A stretch of DNA of 64,000 nucleotides, from NCBI RefSeq assembly GCF_030253575.1, contig NC_080564.1:8104501-8168500 (forward strand), given 5' to 3'. Positions 11,827 through 24,730 of this stretch are shown piece by piece. The position numbers and the translations under genes were made by a program. The number at the start of each line of letters is the position of its first letter. Positions within the stretch are counted from its first letter, which is position 1. Origin of the DNA: Rhododendron vialii. Taxonomy: Eukaryota; Streptophyta; Magnoliopsida; Ericales; Ericaceae. Below the pieces are notes generated by a model that did not search any database, was not told the DNA's origin, and worked only from the letters and a program-made list of their open reading frames with translations.

Positions 11827-12122
11827 GAATGACTGTGGTAAATAGACTTCGCAGGTCAAACGTGAGAAGTCTTAATTAACCTAAACTCGCGCTTTTAAAA
11901 TGCGACTTTACTTTGGCATGTAGTAGAGCTTCAAATCAGAGGCTTTTCATCACCATGGCTGCACCTCGCCGGCGAAGGGGAAATCCATGGCACTCAACGC
12001 CTATCATTTTCTACTTGGATTCTTAATTCTCCGTTTCCAAGCATTTCCCCTGCGAAATCCATTGCAAATCGTTCAAGCTTCTCCACTGTGTACCCAATCA
12101 AGTCACGCGGCCAAACGTAAAC

Positions 12123-12148
12123 CCCTCTCTCTCTCTCTCTCTCTCTCT
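12123..12148. repeat. (CT)n microsatellite
   Basis: A simple CT run on the plus strand. It may mark the 5' leader of the decayed gene that follows, since such tracts are common in plant 5' UTRs. Confidence 0.8.
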
Positions 12149-12952
12149 GGATTTTGTTCTTAATTGCGTGTTTCAGGTTTTTGTTTTGGTGAATTTCCCA
12201 GTTGGGTATAGTCATCTTGTTGGAATTTCAATAGAGCATTTCAATTTCCAAGCAATTCAACTCTACATATTTTTTTATTGGGTATTCATTTTTCTATTCG
12301 ACTACTCCTTTACCCCTTGCATCCAAAATGTAGTTTTGTCATTGCCAGCTCGTGTTGGCTTTTTAGATCCTGAAATAGATGTGTGTTTGTACGTTTGTAA
12401 AATTATGGGAAACAAAGAATGAGTGAATTAGAGAGTTTTTCAATTCTTGTAATTGTGAGTTTGATTCTATAAAAGTGCAGGTTTTTCTCTCAAATTGAGT
12501 TTCTGAATCACCTCTCTTGTCTGAGTAGATTGTTTCTCTTCATTGATATGGTGAATAAGTCGACTTACTTGCGCGTTGTAAGTCTCTTTACATCGAGAAT
12601 GAAGTCAATGAACCTGAATGCTTAACTTCCGTGGGAAGTTTGACTCTTTGTGAGGGCAGTGCTGGATACCCTTTAGCATAACAATTGTTTCTTTCCAATA
12701 ATCACCTTAATTGTGATGTAGTTAATCTTTGCTTCAATCACCGTTTTCTTGTTTTTTGATTAACAAACCGCATATGACAGCAATGTAAGCTGCGACATCA
12801 CTTGTGCATTTGGAAATTAATGTGGAGAACTTAAATATAAGAACTAGGTTCGGCCGTGAACGTGTTTTGTTCTTCCTTTTGTTAATATATTAAAGAATGA
12901 TAAAGCTTTCAATGATGGGTTCTCCTAAGAAGTCCCATTTACCGTTAATGTA

Positions 12953-14276
12953 GTGCTTTTGATGGTGAGGTCGGTAGAAAAGATCGAAATATTTGTTGGC
13001 CATTTCCTTTGCTTGGTGAAATCCAACAAAGAATCAGATGTGCTTCCTCCACTATATGTCCCTGAGTTCAGATGGTGGGGTTGCCAAAACTGTCTCCAAA
13101 GAACTGATGCTTCAGATGATGCAGCAGAGACATTAGACTGGTTATCAATTGTAAACGTAAATAGACTAATTTCGAGTGCATAAATTTCTCAATGGTTAAG
13201 CCATGGCATCACGCAACATTGACATCAAATTTTTGCTTCCTCATATTGGCAGCATCTGCTCGTACAATTTGTGGATCGAGAAATTCTGATTTCAACACTT
13301 CAATGGATGTAATTGGTTCTGAAATTTGCCCATTGGCACATGATCACATGAAAGAAAAGGTAGTCAATGCCACGTCCATCATTAGACAAGGTAAACTTTT
13401 TTTAATTATCCTAAGATGATCTCAGCAATGTAAGTGCCAGCGTAAGTACTAAATGTATTTTTGTACCCCGTGCAGATTTGTTATCATCTGAAACTACAAC
13501 AATATTGTGGTAAATGATGTTGATGAGACAATGAAAGAACCAATTTCTTCTAAAATGAAGGTCGCTCAAGTTATCGATGGAGAATTCAATAGAGGGGCAG
13601 GTATGAGTCTTGGTGCTAGTTTATCAAACAATCAGACCCGGCTTTAAGTTTCAATATACTTTAACCTGAGATCGTTATTGTAAGAAGCGATAAATCTCAA
13701 CTTGGAAAACAGTGGACAGGTATGAGTTGGTTATGAAAACTGTGGAAGTAGAGAAGTGTATAAAGGTATATTAGAATGTGTGAATAACAGTTTCACTGAA
13801 TTATTCCAAAAGGAGAAGGGTATAGTTTCCATAATAGCTAAATCAAGTGAACAAGTCAAGGACATGAAGTGTCACCGGAAACCTGAGCCCGGGACTCTGG
13901 AAAATGAGGTTGTTCGCTCTCTCATTGGTTTTCATACAAGCAAACATAATCCTTTGGAATTCACTGCGAATGAGGATGACAAGGATGCACATGGTTTCTC
14001 AAGCCTGTAATTTTCGTTTGTTGTATTTGTATAATCTGAACGTATATGTGCAATCTACAGTCTCTCTATTTCAACTTGCATGCTTTACACTTCACCTCTT
14101 GCACATTTGCCTCTATGGACAGGTTATCTACTACCCCAATTTCAACACTTTTGTTCAACTTTATCTTTTCATTTCAGGATCTCTCCTTCATATACGGTTA
14201 TGAGAACAACACGGATGTCCAAGGGCATTTGCTAACCGATTTGTACACGATCGGTACCCCCTCAATGTACCCTTAG
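12953..14276 (+). pseudogene. Frame-broken relic of an unrecognised multi-exon plant gene
   Basis: Exon-like coding stretches with splice-like borders lie in order: 12953-~13155 (LPPLYVPEFRWWGCQNCLQR), about 13250-13390 (MDVIGSEICPLAHDHMKEKV), 13485-~13601 (NDVDETMKEPISSKMK), about 13712-13763 (YELVMKTVEVEKCIK), 13759-14010 (VNNSFTELFQKEKGIVSII), and a last piece of about 14178-14276 ending GTPSMYP and TAG. Frames do not join cleanly. The first junction has mismatched phases, the third piece needs an internal shift (its first frame stops at TGG TAA), and the fourth meets the fifth only by a frame change. The 5' start is unclear; ATGs at 11954 and 11987 are candidates. I do not recognise the family. 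A working gene with unusual splicing is possible but less likely. Confidence 0.45.
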
Positions 14277-14716
14277 CATTAATGAATTTTGAGGCAGGGT
14301 TTGCCACCAAGTTTTATCTACAAGTGGCAAAGTGGGTGAAGCATTACAATTTACAAATACCCAGTTTAAGAAGTGGCCACCTATGCGAAAAGCTCTACAT
14401 CATGGATTTGACTAAGAATTGGGTTCTTATCCTCATTAACATTTGGGTACTCAAAACATAACCTTAGAAATGCATCTACCATTGAACCCTTTTGTACCAC
14501 TAAAAGAGGGCCAGCCAATTTTTACCCAAAAAAATAAGGGGTTCAGCCATGAATGGGCCCAAAACTATTGAATTTTTTTCCCATGCCCCTTAGTGATATG
14601 AGGCATGGATGCCCCATAAATATGCAGCTTTAGATTGAAAAAATAAGTAAATCTCACCTATTAGATCAAAACCACTCAAAAAACAAGGTTTTATAATTTT
14701 TCAGCAAAACATTACT

Positions 14717-14890
14717 GGTTGTGTTCGGTTCACATTTTAGTTTAGTTTTTCAATCATTACCCTATTTCTCCAATTATTACTTTCTCATCTCTCTATTTCT
14801 CTCCAATCATTACCTCTCTTCAATCATTACCCGATTTCTTTCCCCACTCACTACCAAAACTAAACTAAACTAAACTCTCAACCAAACAAA
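14717..14890. mobile_element. Small MITE-like element with TTTAGTTTAG/CTAAACTAAA ends
   Basis: The left end (GTGTTCGGTTCACATTTTAG) and the right end (about 14845-14890, ending AACCAAACAAAGCG) are imperfect inverted repeats. They flank a CT-rich centre with repeated CAATCATTACC words. Confidence 0.45.
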
Positions 14891-15092
14891 GCGACTATAA
14901 TTTTACTTACCACGCAAACTAACTTTACATGGAGTACTATTTATATGATCACACTCACCACAATATATAGCAACACTTACATAATGTATGATCTCACTTA
15001 CTAGTTAGTATGACAGTAATTCAACCAATGATTGAGATTACAAAAGGAAAATTCAAAGGTTGAGAAAATAGGAACATGGATGCCCATAACGG

Positions 15093-15306
15093 AATGGGAG
15101 AGGCTGTAGTGCACCAACCGAACTACACTGTGTAATACGGCCACTCCAACCGTCTATTTTGGCACATACAACTTGGATTTAATCCAAACTCCTACAAATC
15201 CTAGTCATCTATTGTTCAGATGAAAATCCGAGCCGCCCATTGTAGAAATGAACGGCCGGATTGTTTGCACTACACGTATAGTGCCCGGTACACTACAGCA
15301 TTCCCA
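15093..15306. mobile_element. MITE with GGAATG...CTGTAGTG termini
   Basis: The left end GGAATGGGAGAGGCTGTAGT and right end ACACTACAGCATTCCC form terminal inverted repeats. Further pairing (GCACTACAC) lies inside. It is about 214 bp with no coding capacity. Confidence 0.55.
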
Positions 15307-15986
15307 AATCCACCCATAAGTGGAAGGGGTCATCATAGCCAGATCCAAAACTATTAAATGAATACAGTTCTAAAACTTAGAATGTTCGGTTGATTAAAAG
15401 TTCATTCAACTTCTGCTTATGATATAAACAAACCGAATCCAAAAATAATTTTTAAGCTCGTTAAACTTCTGAATCAGATTGAACCCTACTCGAGCTTAGT
15501 TGGTGATCGGCTTAACTGAAACTGGCCGACGTTCAACTCAACCGAGAGTTTTCAATGAACATGCTAATCAGCTCAACTCAGCACGTTACCGCTGGGTCAA
15601 GGGGGTTCCTACAAATCATTAACTAAACTTTGCTAGCAATAAATAAATGCTCACGACAATCAACAATACTCCAGTAATTTTTTTTTCTCAGGGTCGAAAA
15701 TTCAGAACAAATTACCAGATAATCGAAACACCTTCATTAGAAACCGAAGAGAATTTAAGATTTTCCCAGACAGCACATCAGAAAATACTATCAAGTCCAC
15801 AGCATTGTGAAAGCTAGACAGTTGCGAAAAAGCTTAACTACGAGGGTGGTCGTAGATCTGCTGCTCAATGGTAGTAATTAATTACCTCAACGCATCCCGT
15901 CAAAGTTCTGATAGATAAGCCATGACCATTACCGAATCAAGAAACACTAGCAAATTATGGTACAAAAATCGCCTTCAATTCTAATC

Positions 15987-18900
15987 TCAGTACTGGTAAG
16001 AACCTTGTGGGCCTACATGCTGGTAGGGAGCTTGTCGTGAGCTCATGTTTTGGTACGTGGGTTGCTGAGTACTCATGTTCTCGTAGGGCGCTTGCGGTGG
16101 TGGATTGGTGCTCACGTAGTGGTTCTGTGGATAGGTGCTTTGCTGAGAATAGTAGTTTCGGTACGGATCTTGAGGAGGATTGGTGTTTTGTCCAGAAGAA
16201 GCAACGAAGGCCTGGTAGATGTTTTGGGTGGCATTCAAATGATCAGAAGACCCATGAATATCAACGATGCATTCAGCGCCACCGGATCGAGGATCTTGGA
16301 GCTTCAACCTCGTTCCAGCAATCTGGGATTAAAGAAAAAGGATTTAGCGATGTCTCAATAACCAAAGCTGTAAGCATGAGAAGAGATTGCCAGCTTAGTG
16401 GTGACAACCCATTAACAAGATGTTATACAGTTCTCAAAAACCATTGCAGGTATAGAATAAACAGCCACATGAAAAATGAAACATATTTTTATTTTGCAAA
16501 GTGACTTCGAAAACTACAAATGGAGTGAGAATTTCTCGGAAGTCCAAAGATGCTTATGGATACCAGCAAATGAATGCTACACTGTTGTTCTTCGTGTTTC
16601 CCAGAGTATTGCAGAGCACAAATCCAACTGTTGTTATGGAGTAACCATAAGTGAAAACCAAGATGAAAAAATGGTCAACCAACCCACTCCATGATACCCA
16701 AACAATTGCCACTCTACAGAGGAAAGCCCAAATCATATTTTCCACTAATCAGGCCTTTAATTGTTTTTTATTATAGAAGGTTCTGTAATTGTTCAAATCC
16801 CCTAGAATGCGACAATCTTGAGGTGAAAGGAAGATAAGGAAAATCACTTTCATTGGTAGACAAATATTGAAGAAACAGCAGAAGACCAGTTTGGAGGACA
16901 AAACCATATGGGCACATATTCTTCGAGTGACTGAAACACAAAGAGAATAGTGGAACAAAAGGCACTTAGGGTGGGAACACCGAGACAGGTTGAGAAACAG
17001 ATACTGGAAAACAAAGTCAAAAGTACGGGGACAGAATGCTACAAGTAGGTTACGGCAAAATATACGACAATGGTATTTTTCCGTCAATTATTTGTTGCTG
17101 CTGAAGTCATGCAGTTACATTCGCTCACAGATAACCAAGTTCTAAAAACACTGACCTCACTCATGTTCCTCCCACCTGTTCCAACAGCAGCATTGTATGG
17201 CATCTTCACATCCATAGAGCTGTTAACATCGGAATATCTGTAACATGACCAACATATTAATTAATGCTCTCAATCACACAACAGAACAAGAAATTCACAT
17301 AATAATAACGAAACAAAATAGCATATACCGAGTAGCACTTGGAGGAACCGGATAACCAGAAAATTCATATTCGCGACCACCACCCTTCAAAAGAGCATCA
17401 GGAGTATTTTAGTGACAAGGCACTGGAATTCAAAATCAGCAACAACGATTTTATAGCAAGAAGGAAGTATTTATAAACAAGGAAAATACTCCAACCAGGT
17501 ACACTTGTTGCCAAGATGTGTCCTTAAGAAGTCAATTCCAAGCACACATGAAAAGGTACTAGCCACCACATTATAAAGGCATGATGAGTACGAGTTTCCA
17601 TCTCTTTGTCGTGAATACGTTGTTTAAAAGGTTGAAAATAGGAGTATAATATACAGGCTTGACGGGAGCAAGAAACTTGAATCACCCACAATTCTAGCCT
17701 ACCAAGATTTTGGAAAATAGCACAACATGCTCAAAATTAAACACTTAAAGGTGGTGAGATCAGTTGCTTTATGCCCCAACGTAGTTTTACTGCAGATGAA
17801 TTACTGTATGGCTATGATTTATATACCATTTAAGAATGGATAGATTGTGAAAGACTGATTATTTGTTTTACTTTAGTCTTTTACAAAACATTCCAAGAGG
17901 TGACAACTATTAAATAGCTTAATATATGCCAGACCAGTGCCTATGCATGTAGTGGGAAAAAAATCTGATTACCCAAAATTGATAGTCCTATTCGACACAT
18001 CGACATTGGAAATGCTGAAACCTCGAAATCCAGTAAAACTATATGTTCTAAATCTAGATAACATGGTGGTCGACAAGGCATACAAGGTCGCAACATTCAT
18101 CAGCCAGTACACTTCACAAATTCACGTGACAGACAAAACAACTGCAACCAAAGCCGAAGTTCATATGAAACTGGAGGTGGACATAATAACATTGACAGGT
18201 ATGTGTAAATAGTATGTACCTTTACATATTCATACGCACTAGAGCTGCCAGTTCTTGTTGGGCCAAACATATCCGGCCCTCTACTATGTAAACTTCCTCC
18301 AGGCCCAAATCCCTTAACTGGCCTCACAGGAGACAGTTCAGCTCCAGCATTGCCATCCCGTAAATATCTTGCTCTAAGTCTTGATGCAATCTCAACCAGA
18401 GCATCTTTTGCAACACCAAATTTTCCTGATATCTAAACTATCAAGAGCACAGTTAAGTTCAAATGAGAGGAACCATCTTTATTTGAGCAAAAAACAAGTG
18501 TCACTGTGGCAACTAAAAACTAGATTAGCATGAAGCAAGCATCTAACCTGGACAAGCTCCTCATCATCAGCTGCAGATTTAGGCTTATCTTCCTTGGAGA
18601 AAACACGGATATCCGCCTGGGTTCTCCTTCTCATCTCATTAATTATATTACCTCCTTGTCCAAGAATGCAGCCAACCTTAGTTGACGGAACAAGAAGTCT
18701 TGTAGTCATAATTCCTTTTTCAGAGACTTCACTTGTTTTATTTTGAAGCTGAAGAATGGCATCAATAGTTTCTGATCTTGGGTTCCACAGAACCTGAGTA
18801 AAATAACAGAATATGATATACACCTAACGTATTTTAACGTTAATGAAAAGCTGCTTAAAATGGAAGATGCGTACTAATCAAAAACCAAGAGAAACAAAAG

Positions 18901-21900
18901 ATGAAAAGATGTATAAAAGTGAAAATCTGAGGTTTCTATGGCCAAAACATTTAAAGAAAGGTCGTAAAGAAGGCCAACCTCTAAAGAAGAGACTCGAATC
19001 ACACGTTCATCCAACACTGCTGATGCATCCCCAACATGAACACTAGCTCCCGTCTCTGTCTCTAACTGTTTTACGTTGGAGCCTCCCGTACCAATGACCC
19101 CACCTATTTTCCCTACTGGGCATAAAATCTTCATTGAGAACTCACTTGGAGCTTCCCCACCATGCATAGGAGGACCCCGATCAAACCTATCTGGGCCAAA
19201 TTCAAAAGGCCGGTCGCCATATCCCCCCATCCATGGCATTGGTGGCATATCACGGGAATCATAATGACGCTGAGACCACTGCAGATTTCCTCTAGGGGGC
19301 ATATCATCTATGGGAGGACCAATAGGATGAAAACCTCGGCCCCCTTGTGACAAGGGAAAGCTCATAGAAGGATTGTCCTTTTTAGGATTCTGATGTAAGA
19401 GCGTGGAAACATCATAAAGGGCCCTCCTCACAATTGCTGGTTTTCCAGATATCTGTGTATTGCATAACCATATCAAACATTTCAGTTGAGGATGATATGT
19501 TAACAGAACTTTGAAATTCTTTCTTCTTTTTCCCCATAATGGTCGACAAAGTATGAAAACTGAATCTGTACAACCATGACTGTCTGCATAAATTAACAGC
19601 CAATTGAAGCGAAGCGAACACTTTAACGAGAAGAATAGGAATAAAGTTTATGTTTCTTTTTGTACACTATAGCTCCACTGCTTACTACACAAAATCAGAA
19701 AGACATGGTGGGAGTCACAGGTTAGGTCCATTTGAGCAAGAAAGGAATGGGAGACCTTCGCCATTGCATGGACCGAGGTCAATGGTTAAGTGAAGGCCAT
19801 ATACCTATAAATAATATTAATCACAAGATTCACAACTGCTTCTCATCCTGAACTTTCTTCTGATTATTTTGATAGCCTTTGTTAACCGATTGCAATCCAA
19901 AAGTTCAAATTGACATAGCTTTAGACGTCTAAGGTAACCTGCAAGGCTGCAGTGTATGAGTTGATTCACTTTGACAGCACAAAGTTTCAGTTTTACATGC
20001 ATCTATGTATGACTCATTGATTAAGCAATATGTTTTGAAACTTCATTTTTCATTTCCCTATGAAGGGGATTTCCAGCATCTTCTCTGACATGATTGAAGC
20101 ATGATTATATGTCTATTTATCTTTCGAGTTTCCATTAAAAGCAAATGCAAGGGGTACTCTTCTTGTATAGTATACCGAATTATGCACAACCTGTCCTATT
20201 TAATTCAATTAAGAAAGGACACCAGTAAGTTTACATTTCAACATGTGTGCAATATGTAGGCATTTAATACAAGAAACACAGAGGGCGGAAACAAGAGGAG
20301 GGAAACAAAGGTAAGAACAAGGAGACAGGATTGCAGGAAACCATATCTGGCACTATTTGCAACAGGAAAAAAAACAAAACAAAACAAACAATTGGATCAA
20401 TTATTTCAAATCCTTTAGAACAAACAAATCACCCTAAAACCCATTTGAAGAGAAATTATAGGAACTCTTCACAGGACAACTGAAAATAAGCAATAGTAAG
20501 ATTCAAGATTTCTTTTTATTATCTATTTGTTGCAGATGCTCCAGGGGTTTGGGTGTGTTTAGAGCCATTGGTGAGAAATTAATTCATGGGAACTGACAAT
20601 GTAGTGCGAGGTAAATGATTGACAGCAGAAACAAACTTATATTCTATTATCAAGCTATAACCGAGAGAGAGAGACGGTCCGTGTGCAAGCATGTGAGGCA
20701 GAGAGACCTACCTAACCCAAGTGGTGAGGAGAAAGGCAGGCAGGCATTAAAGACCTACCTGTCTAGAATATCTGAACTTATGCTTGAACTAAAGATGCCA
20801 ATCAATTTCTCCTGCCTTAGGTTTTATATTATGGGATTTTACGTTATTAATTTGTTTATTACTTTATTACAGCTTGACTACACTGAACGTGATACTTTGT
20901 AATGGTATTTTACACCCCCAAATGTCCGAAAAGTGTCATGTCCATGTCTGAAGGTGTCTGAAATGTCAGGATAGTGTCCAACCGGAAGTAATGCAAAAAA
21001 ATTTGGACACTTTAAAATTAAGCTTTGGACACGTGTTTGGAGCTGTCTGGGGACTCTGGAGCGTGTCTGTGTCCGGAGAGTGTCTGCTACCTGCAGGTTG
21101 CCTCTGATTAAGTGTTTGATGCCACGTAAGGAGACAACACTAGATGGGTTTCCTCAAGAACATGACAAGTACCGAATTAATCAAAAATATTAAGCACTTT
21201 CTCAGGTCAGTCACTATGCCTTCACCCACGTGATATAGATGTCGATTACATTCAAGAAAACTAATAGGCATAAACAGTTTAGCAAAACAAAATGCAATGT
21301 AAAGACCATCGATGAATGAACAAGATAGGGACAAAATTCTTCACAGGAAAATGCCACAAAGGGTGAAAAAAATATTTGAATAATCAATTCATGACAACCT
21401 TGACAACAGCACAAGACAATACCGAAAGTACATTTTGTGTGTAATGTAAATATATTGAAGTGGTTTTTTTTTAGCCAACATTTCGACGGGCATAATACAT
21501 TAAGGAGTAGCAGCACTAAAGAAATGATACCTGCACCAATTCGTCTGTGCTCATAGCACACGTAGGAAGATTTTCTGCAGGAAGAACACGAATACCTGCA
21601 CCCGTATCACTTCGCAATCGCTGAATGACATCTCCCTTTCTGCCTAGAAGGCAACCGACCATATTGTTTGCAACAAGAAGACGTGCCGTGACCATCACAT
21701 TTTCATCTCCATCTTCCATTCCACCAACAAGGTCCTCCTCAACAATTCTGTCATGAACTTTCAATAGAGCATCTTGAGCAGGGCAGTGTGGCTCCATCGG
21801 ATAATCTTCATTCTCTGTGGCTGGATTCTGATCCTCATCAGTGTTTTGTTTTTCATGGGTCTTTTTTGTAGATGGACTGTGGATGATTATCACCCGCTCA

Positions 21901-22160
21901 TCTGATCCCGCCACAGAATCAGAAACCGTAATTTTTGCTTGGGTTTCTTCTCTGAGAGCTTTAACCCTGTTTCCACCTTTTCCAATAACACTACCAATCC
22001 TCTTAGAGTAACAGAGTATCCGATAAACGGTGTCTGAAGCTTCAGAATTTCCAAAAGACTGTTCGCGACTAGAATTATGCCATTTACCTTTCTTGCTGCC
22101 TCCCTTCTTCTTAAATTGTGGGCGGCGTTCCTTAAAGAAAGGTCTCCTGTTCCCTTCCAT
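15987..22160 (-). CDS. Multi-KH-domain RNA-binding protein (HEN4/RCF3-like family)
   Basis: Seven coding exons (minus): 22160-21531, 19452-18979, 18793-18548, 18432-18220, 17384-17329, 17237-17156 and 16322-15987. Phases agree at every junction and give 678 residues. The N-terminus is basic (residues 1-35). KH1 (about 43-100) has RIGSVIGKGG, KH2 (155-235) MVGCLLGRKGD, KH3 (314-390) KIGGVIGTGG and KH4 (395-470) KVGCILGQGG. Each carries the GxxG loop that grips single-stranded RNA. A fifth KH domain (about 545-620) is shortened: NAAVGTGGRNMSE runs into AGTRLKLQDP with residues missing around the loop. A Gly/Pro/Met-rich linker (240-312) separates KH2 from KH3, and the tail is Pro/Gln/Tyr-rich. 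Relatives are plant nuclear poly(C)-binding-like proteins acting in pre-mRNA processing and stress or flowering control. Which paralogue this is cannot be told. Intron 1 (2,078 bp) and the 5' UTR intron are repeat-laden. Confidence 0.9.
20925..21105. repeat. Dispersed 'GTGTCC' repeat, copy 1 (KH gene intron 1)
   Basis: It is rich in GTGTCC/TGTCTG words (for example TTTGGACACTTTAAAATTAA, GGACACGTGTTTGGAG). A related copy in the same orientation lies at 22990-23140. The ends are unclear and no coding is seen. Confidence 0.5.
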
Positions 22161-22989
22161 GCTTCTGCAAGAATTTTGACAAATATGAGAGGGTCAATAC
22201 CTGAGAATGTCAAAAGGTGCAATGAGATTAGAAAACAAAACAAAGTGCACAACAATTTCAAAAAGAAAATAGTCTAATTATCATAGAAAGTCTTGCTCAA
22301 TAATCACTTGCCATGTAGCAATGACACGGACACTTAATCTTCAAAAAGGTAGAGAGCACGACACGTTGGGGACTCATTTTGGAAAAAACATTGTGCGAAA
22401 AGATGCCCTAGGCAGTGCCTGGCCACCTTGACTAGTGGTCTAGGCACGATATTAGGCGGCTTGACAATTAGCCGGCTGCTAGGCGGGATTAATTGGAGAA
22501 TCCGGTGTAGATCCCGCACCCGTGACACGGGTACTTCCCCCATTTTGGGGGATCCATGTATGACATAGATGTATGTTGACTATTAATCTCATCCTCATGC
22601 TAATTCTTTTAGATTGGTTGTTCATTGTTGCATTTTAGTGGGCACTAGTGCTTTTATAGTTACAAATTGTGATGGAAATAAATGATTTATATAGGGAAAT
22701 GTAAAAACAAAAAAATACAAAAACTGACTAGCGCCTAGAGACTTTTAAAACATTGGGGAAAAAATTTATTTCGATTATATGTATACAACATGCTCTAATT
22801 TTACACTCTGTAAGAGCATATATACCTTAAATCTTATTTCTCATCACATCATTCACAAAAGTATTCGAACCCAAAGCATTTCATCATCTATGTATCTTTT
22901 CACAACTAATAACCATCATATGTCACACACAAAAAAAAGACTTTTCTAACCTTTAACAAGAGTCTACTATTTTGTTTAACACCCTTGTC

Positions 22990-23140
22990 ATATATTGTGA
23001 ATGTCCCGAGAGTGTCCAAAGCATTTTTTTGAGTGTCCAAACAAAAAATTTTGAGCAAAAATAGGACACTTTCAATTTGAGTGTTGAACACGTGTATGCA
23101 GAGTGTTGGCGTTCGAGAAGTGCCTGACACTGGTACGTAG
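22990..23140. repeat. Dispersed 'GTGTCC' repeat, copy 2 (KH gene 5' UTR intron)
   Basis: It shares order and wording with 20925-21105: GAGTGTCC, then AGGACACTTTCAATTTGAG, then GAACACGTGTATGCAGAG and a GTGCCTGACAC end. The copies are diverged. Confidence 0.5.
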
Positions 23141-23284
23141 CTGCCGACAAAGTGTTCATGCTACAAAGATCAATTTGGTATTATGTTGCTCCAACGCATC
23201 AAATTCATATCTCTTAGACACGATATATGGAGGTCTCTAAGTATTTCCACACTTAGACAGAGTACCCACCCAAAACCATTCCCT

Positions 23285-23319
<35 letters not shown>

Positions 23320-23348
23320 GGGAAGGGAGAGGGAGAGGGAGAGGGAGA
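23285..23348. repeat. (GA)n/(GGGAGA)n microsatellite
   Basis: A pure AG run passes into GGGAGA units. It lies in the inferred 5' UTR intron of the KH gene. Confidence 0.85.
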
Positions 23349-23539
23349 AATGCTGCTGGTAATCCGTTAAGATTCTGATATTCAGCTAAGGCTAGATGAC
23401 AGTGGTGTCGGTGAATGTGTAGAACAATTGAAATACGACAATTTTTTATTTATGAATAGCATTAGAATCGCACATCACATGAAAGTAAGAAAGGATTAAT
23501 GGACTTTTCTAAGCGTTCTTTTTTTTTTTTCCAATATTG

Positions 23540-23665
23540 TATACATCAATGGGGGGTTAGAGGGTAATTAGTGGGTTAACAACCAAAAGGGGTTCGACTT
23601 CTCTCCATAGACTCGAACCTAGACATCTCCCTCTTGGAAGCCAAGGGGTACAACCAGATGGACTT
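23540..23665 (-). repeat. tRNA-derived SINE-like remnant
   Basis: On the minus strand GGTTCGAGTCT matches an RNA polymerase III B box. It is preceded about 40 bases upstream by an A-box-like TGGTTGTACCCCTTGG. There is no cloverleaf, so it is not a functional tRNA gene. Confidence 0.4.
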
Positions 23666-24612
23666 TTCTTAGATTGGGAAATAGAATTTTGGCATCCATC
23701 TCTCTTATTTTCGGTACTTCTATCCTCTTTCAACTCAGACTATCATCACCTACTTAACCAATAAAAGGTGGATGCTTGGCATGAAAGTGAACTGGAACTT
23801 CCACAGAAAAGGTGCTTGATTGAGATCGTAACGAACCAATGACTTCTCATGGGGTGGGAGTCTTTATTTCGAACTACAAGGCCCATAACTAATACACCGG
23901 GAGAAAATGTAATGAGCATACCTCCTCAAAAGGCAGGTTGCGGTTTCTGGTACTCCCAAATACAACTGAAAATGTTCCCACCCTCCGGGTACCCACTCAA
24001 ACAACTCAACAAAAACATCCAGGAACTAAATTGCTACAATATCCAACTGCATTCAACTAAACATTACTCTCAAGATTTCACTCACCAAACATTACAAACA
24101 CCCGAGAATTCACTCACTAACTTTACAATGACTTTGCGCTCATTACTAAGACTGTAATGCACCTCAAATAATGGGGGATTATACCCTAGTTCAGGCGGGT
24201 GGAAATCGAACTGCATCGACTATAAAGTTTTAAGCTCTAGGTAATTTAATTAAAAAAAACACGTGGAAAATGTGGGTTTTACCTAGTTATCCGGTATAAG
24301 CTACATTTACCATCGAACAAATCTATAAATTTGTAAGCACAGCAAAAAGAAATGAGAAAAATGATCTCTTAAGTTCAATTCTTGAAGCTTCCACTCGCAA
24401 TTAACCGACTTGAGAATCAATTAATCAAATTTCCAAAAAAGTCTTTATGTCGTTATGTCGCGTTACTGAGGCATCTTGCGCTATCGGTTTATGTCGTTAT
24501 TGAGACAAACTAGGGCAAGATTTTTCAGGAGTAGAACGGAGAAGGTAAAAACTTTGACGATAGAATGAGAACGAAAACGGAACCAATTAGCAGCGAGAGT
24601 AAATTACTTACC

Positions 24613-24730
24613 GACTGAGAGAGATTCGAAGAGCTTTCCGTTGAGTAGAGAGAGAGAGAGTTTGAATCACGCTTATTGCAGTTTGGTGAATTTAGCTCCC
24701 CATCTCCAAGGAGAGCGAAAGAAGGCACAT
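24613..24730 (-). promoter_or_regulatory. Probable first (5' UTR) exon of the KH gene
   Basis: On the minus strand this stretch is pyrimidine-rich with a CT run, as in many plant leaders, and ends at the GTAAGTAA donor. The transcription start is only approximate. Confidence 0.45.

Larger units (their letters stand above)
9564..11952. other. Intergenic AT-rich DNA with small repeats
   Basis: I see no gene. It holds a possible SINE-like remnant near 10040-10170, a foldback element at 11071-11236, and a diverged tandem duplication at 11437-11826. The rest is unstructured AT-rich sequence. Confidence 0.5.
14281..15986. other. Intergenic DNA between the gene relic and the KH gene
   Basis: No gene is seen. 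It contains two MITE-like elements (about 14717-14890 and 15093-15306) and the 3' flank of the KH gene. Confidence 0.5.
22169..24612 (-). other. Inferred 5' UTR intron of the KH gene
   Basis: An acceptor TTCTTGCAG lies four bases upstream of the start codon at 22160. A strong donor, CAGTCG|GTAAGTAA, lies at 24613/24612. The 2.4-kb span holds a GA microsatellite, a 'GTGTCC' repeat copy and a SINE-like sequence. The pairing of these two sites is an inference. Confidence 0.55.

Noticed and set aside
11994-12215. Minus-strand 73-codon frame ending LGNGELRIQVENDRR
   Set aside because: It runs through a CT microsatellite read as RERERERE and has no recognisable motif or splice context.
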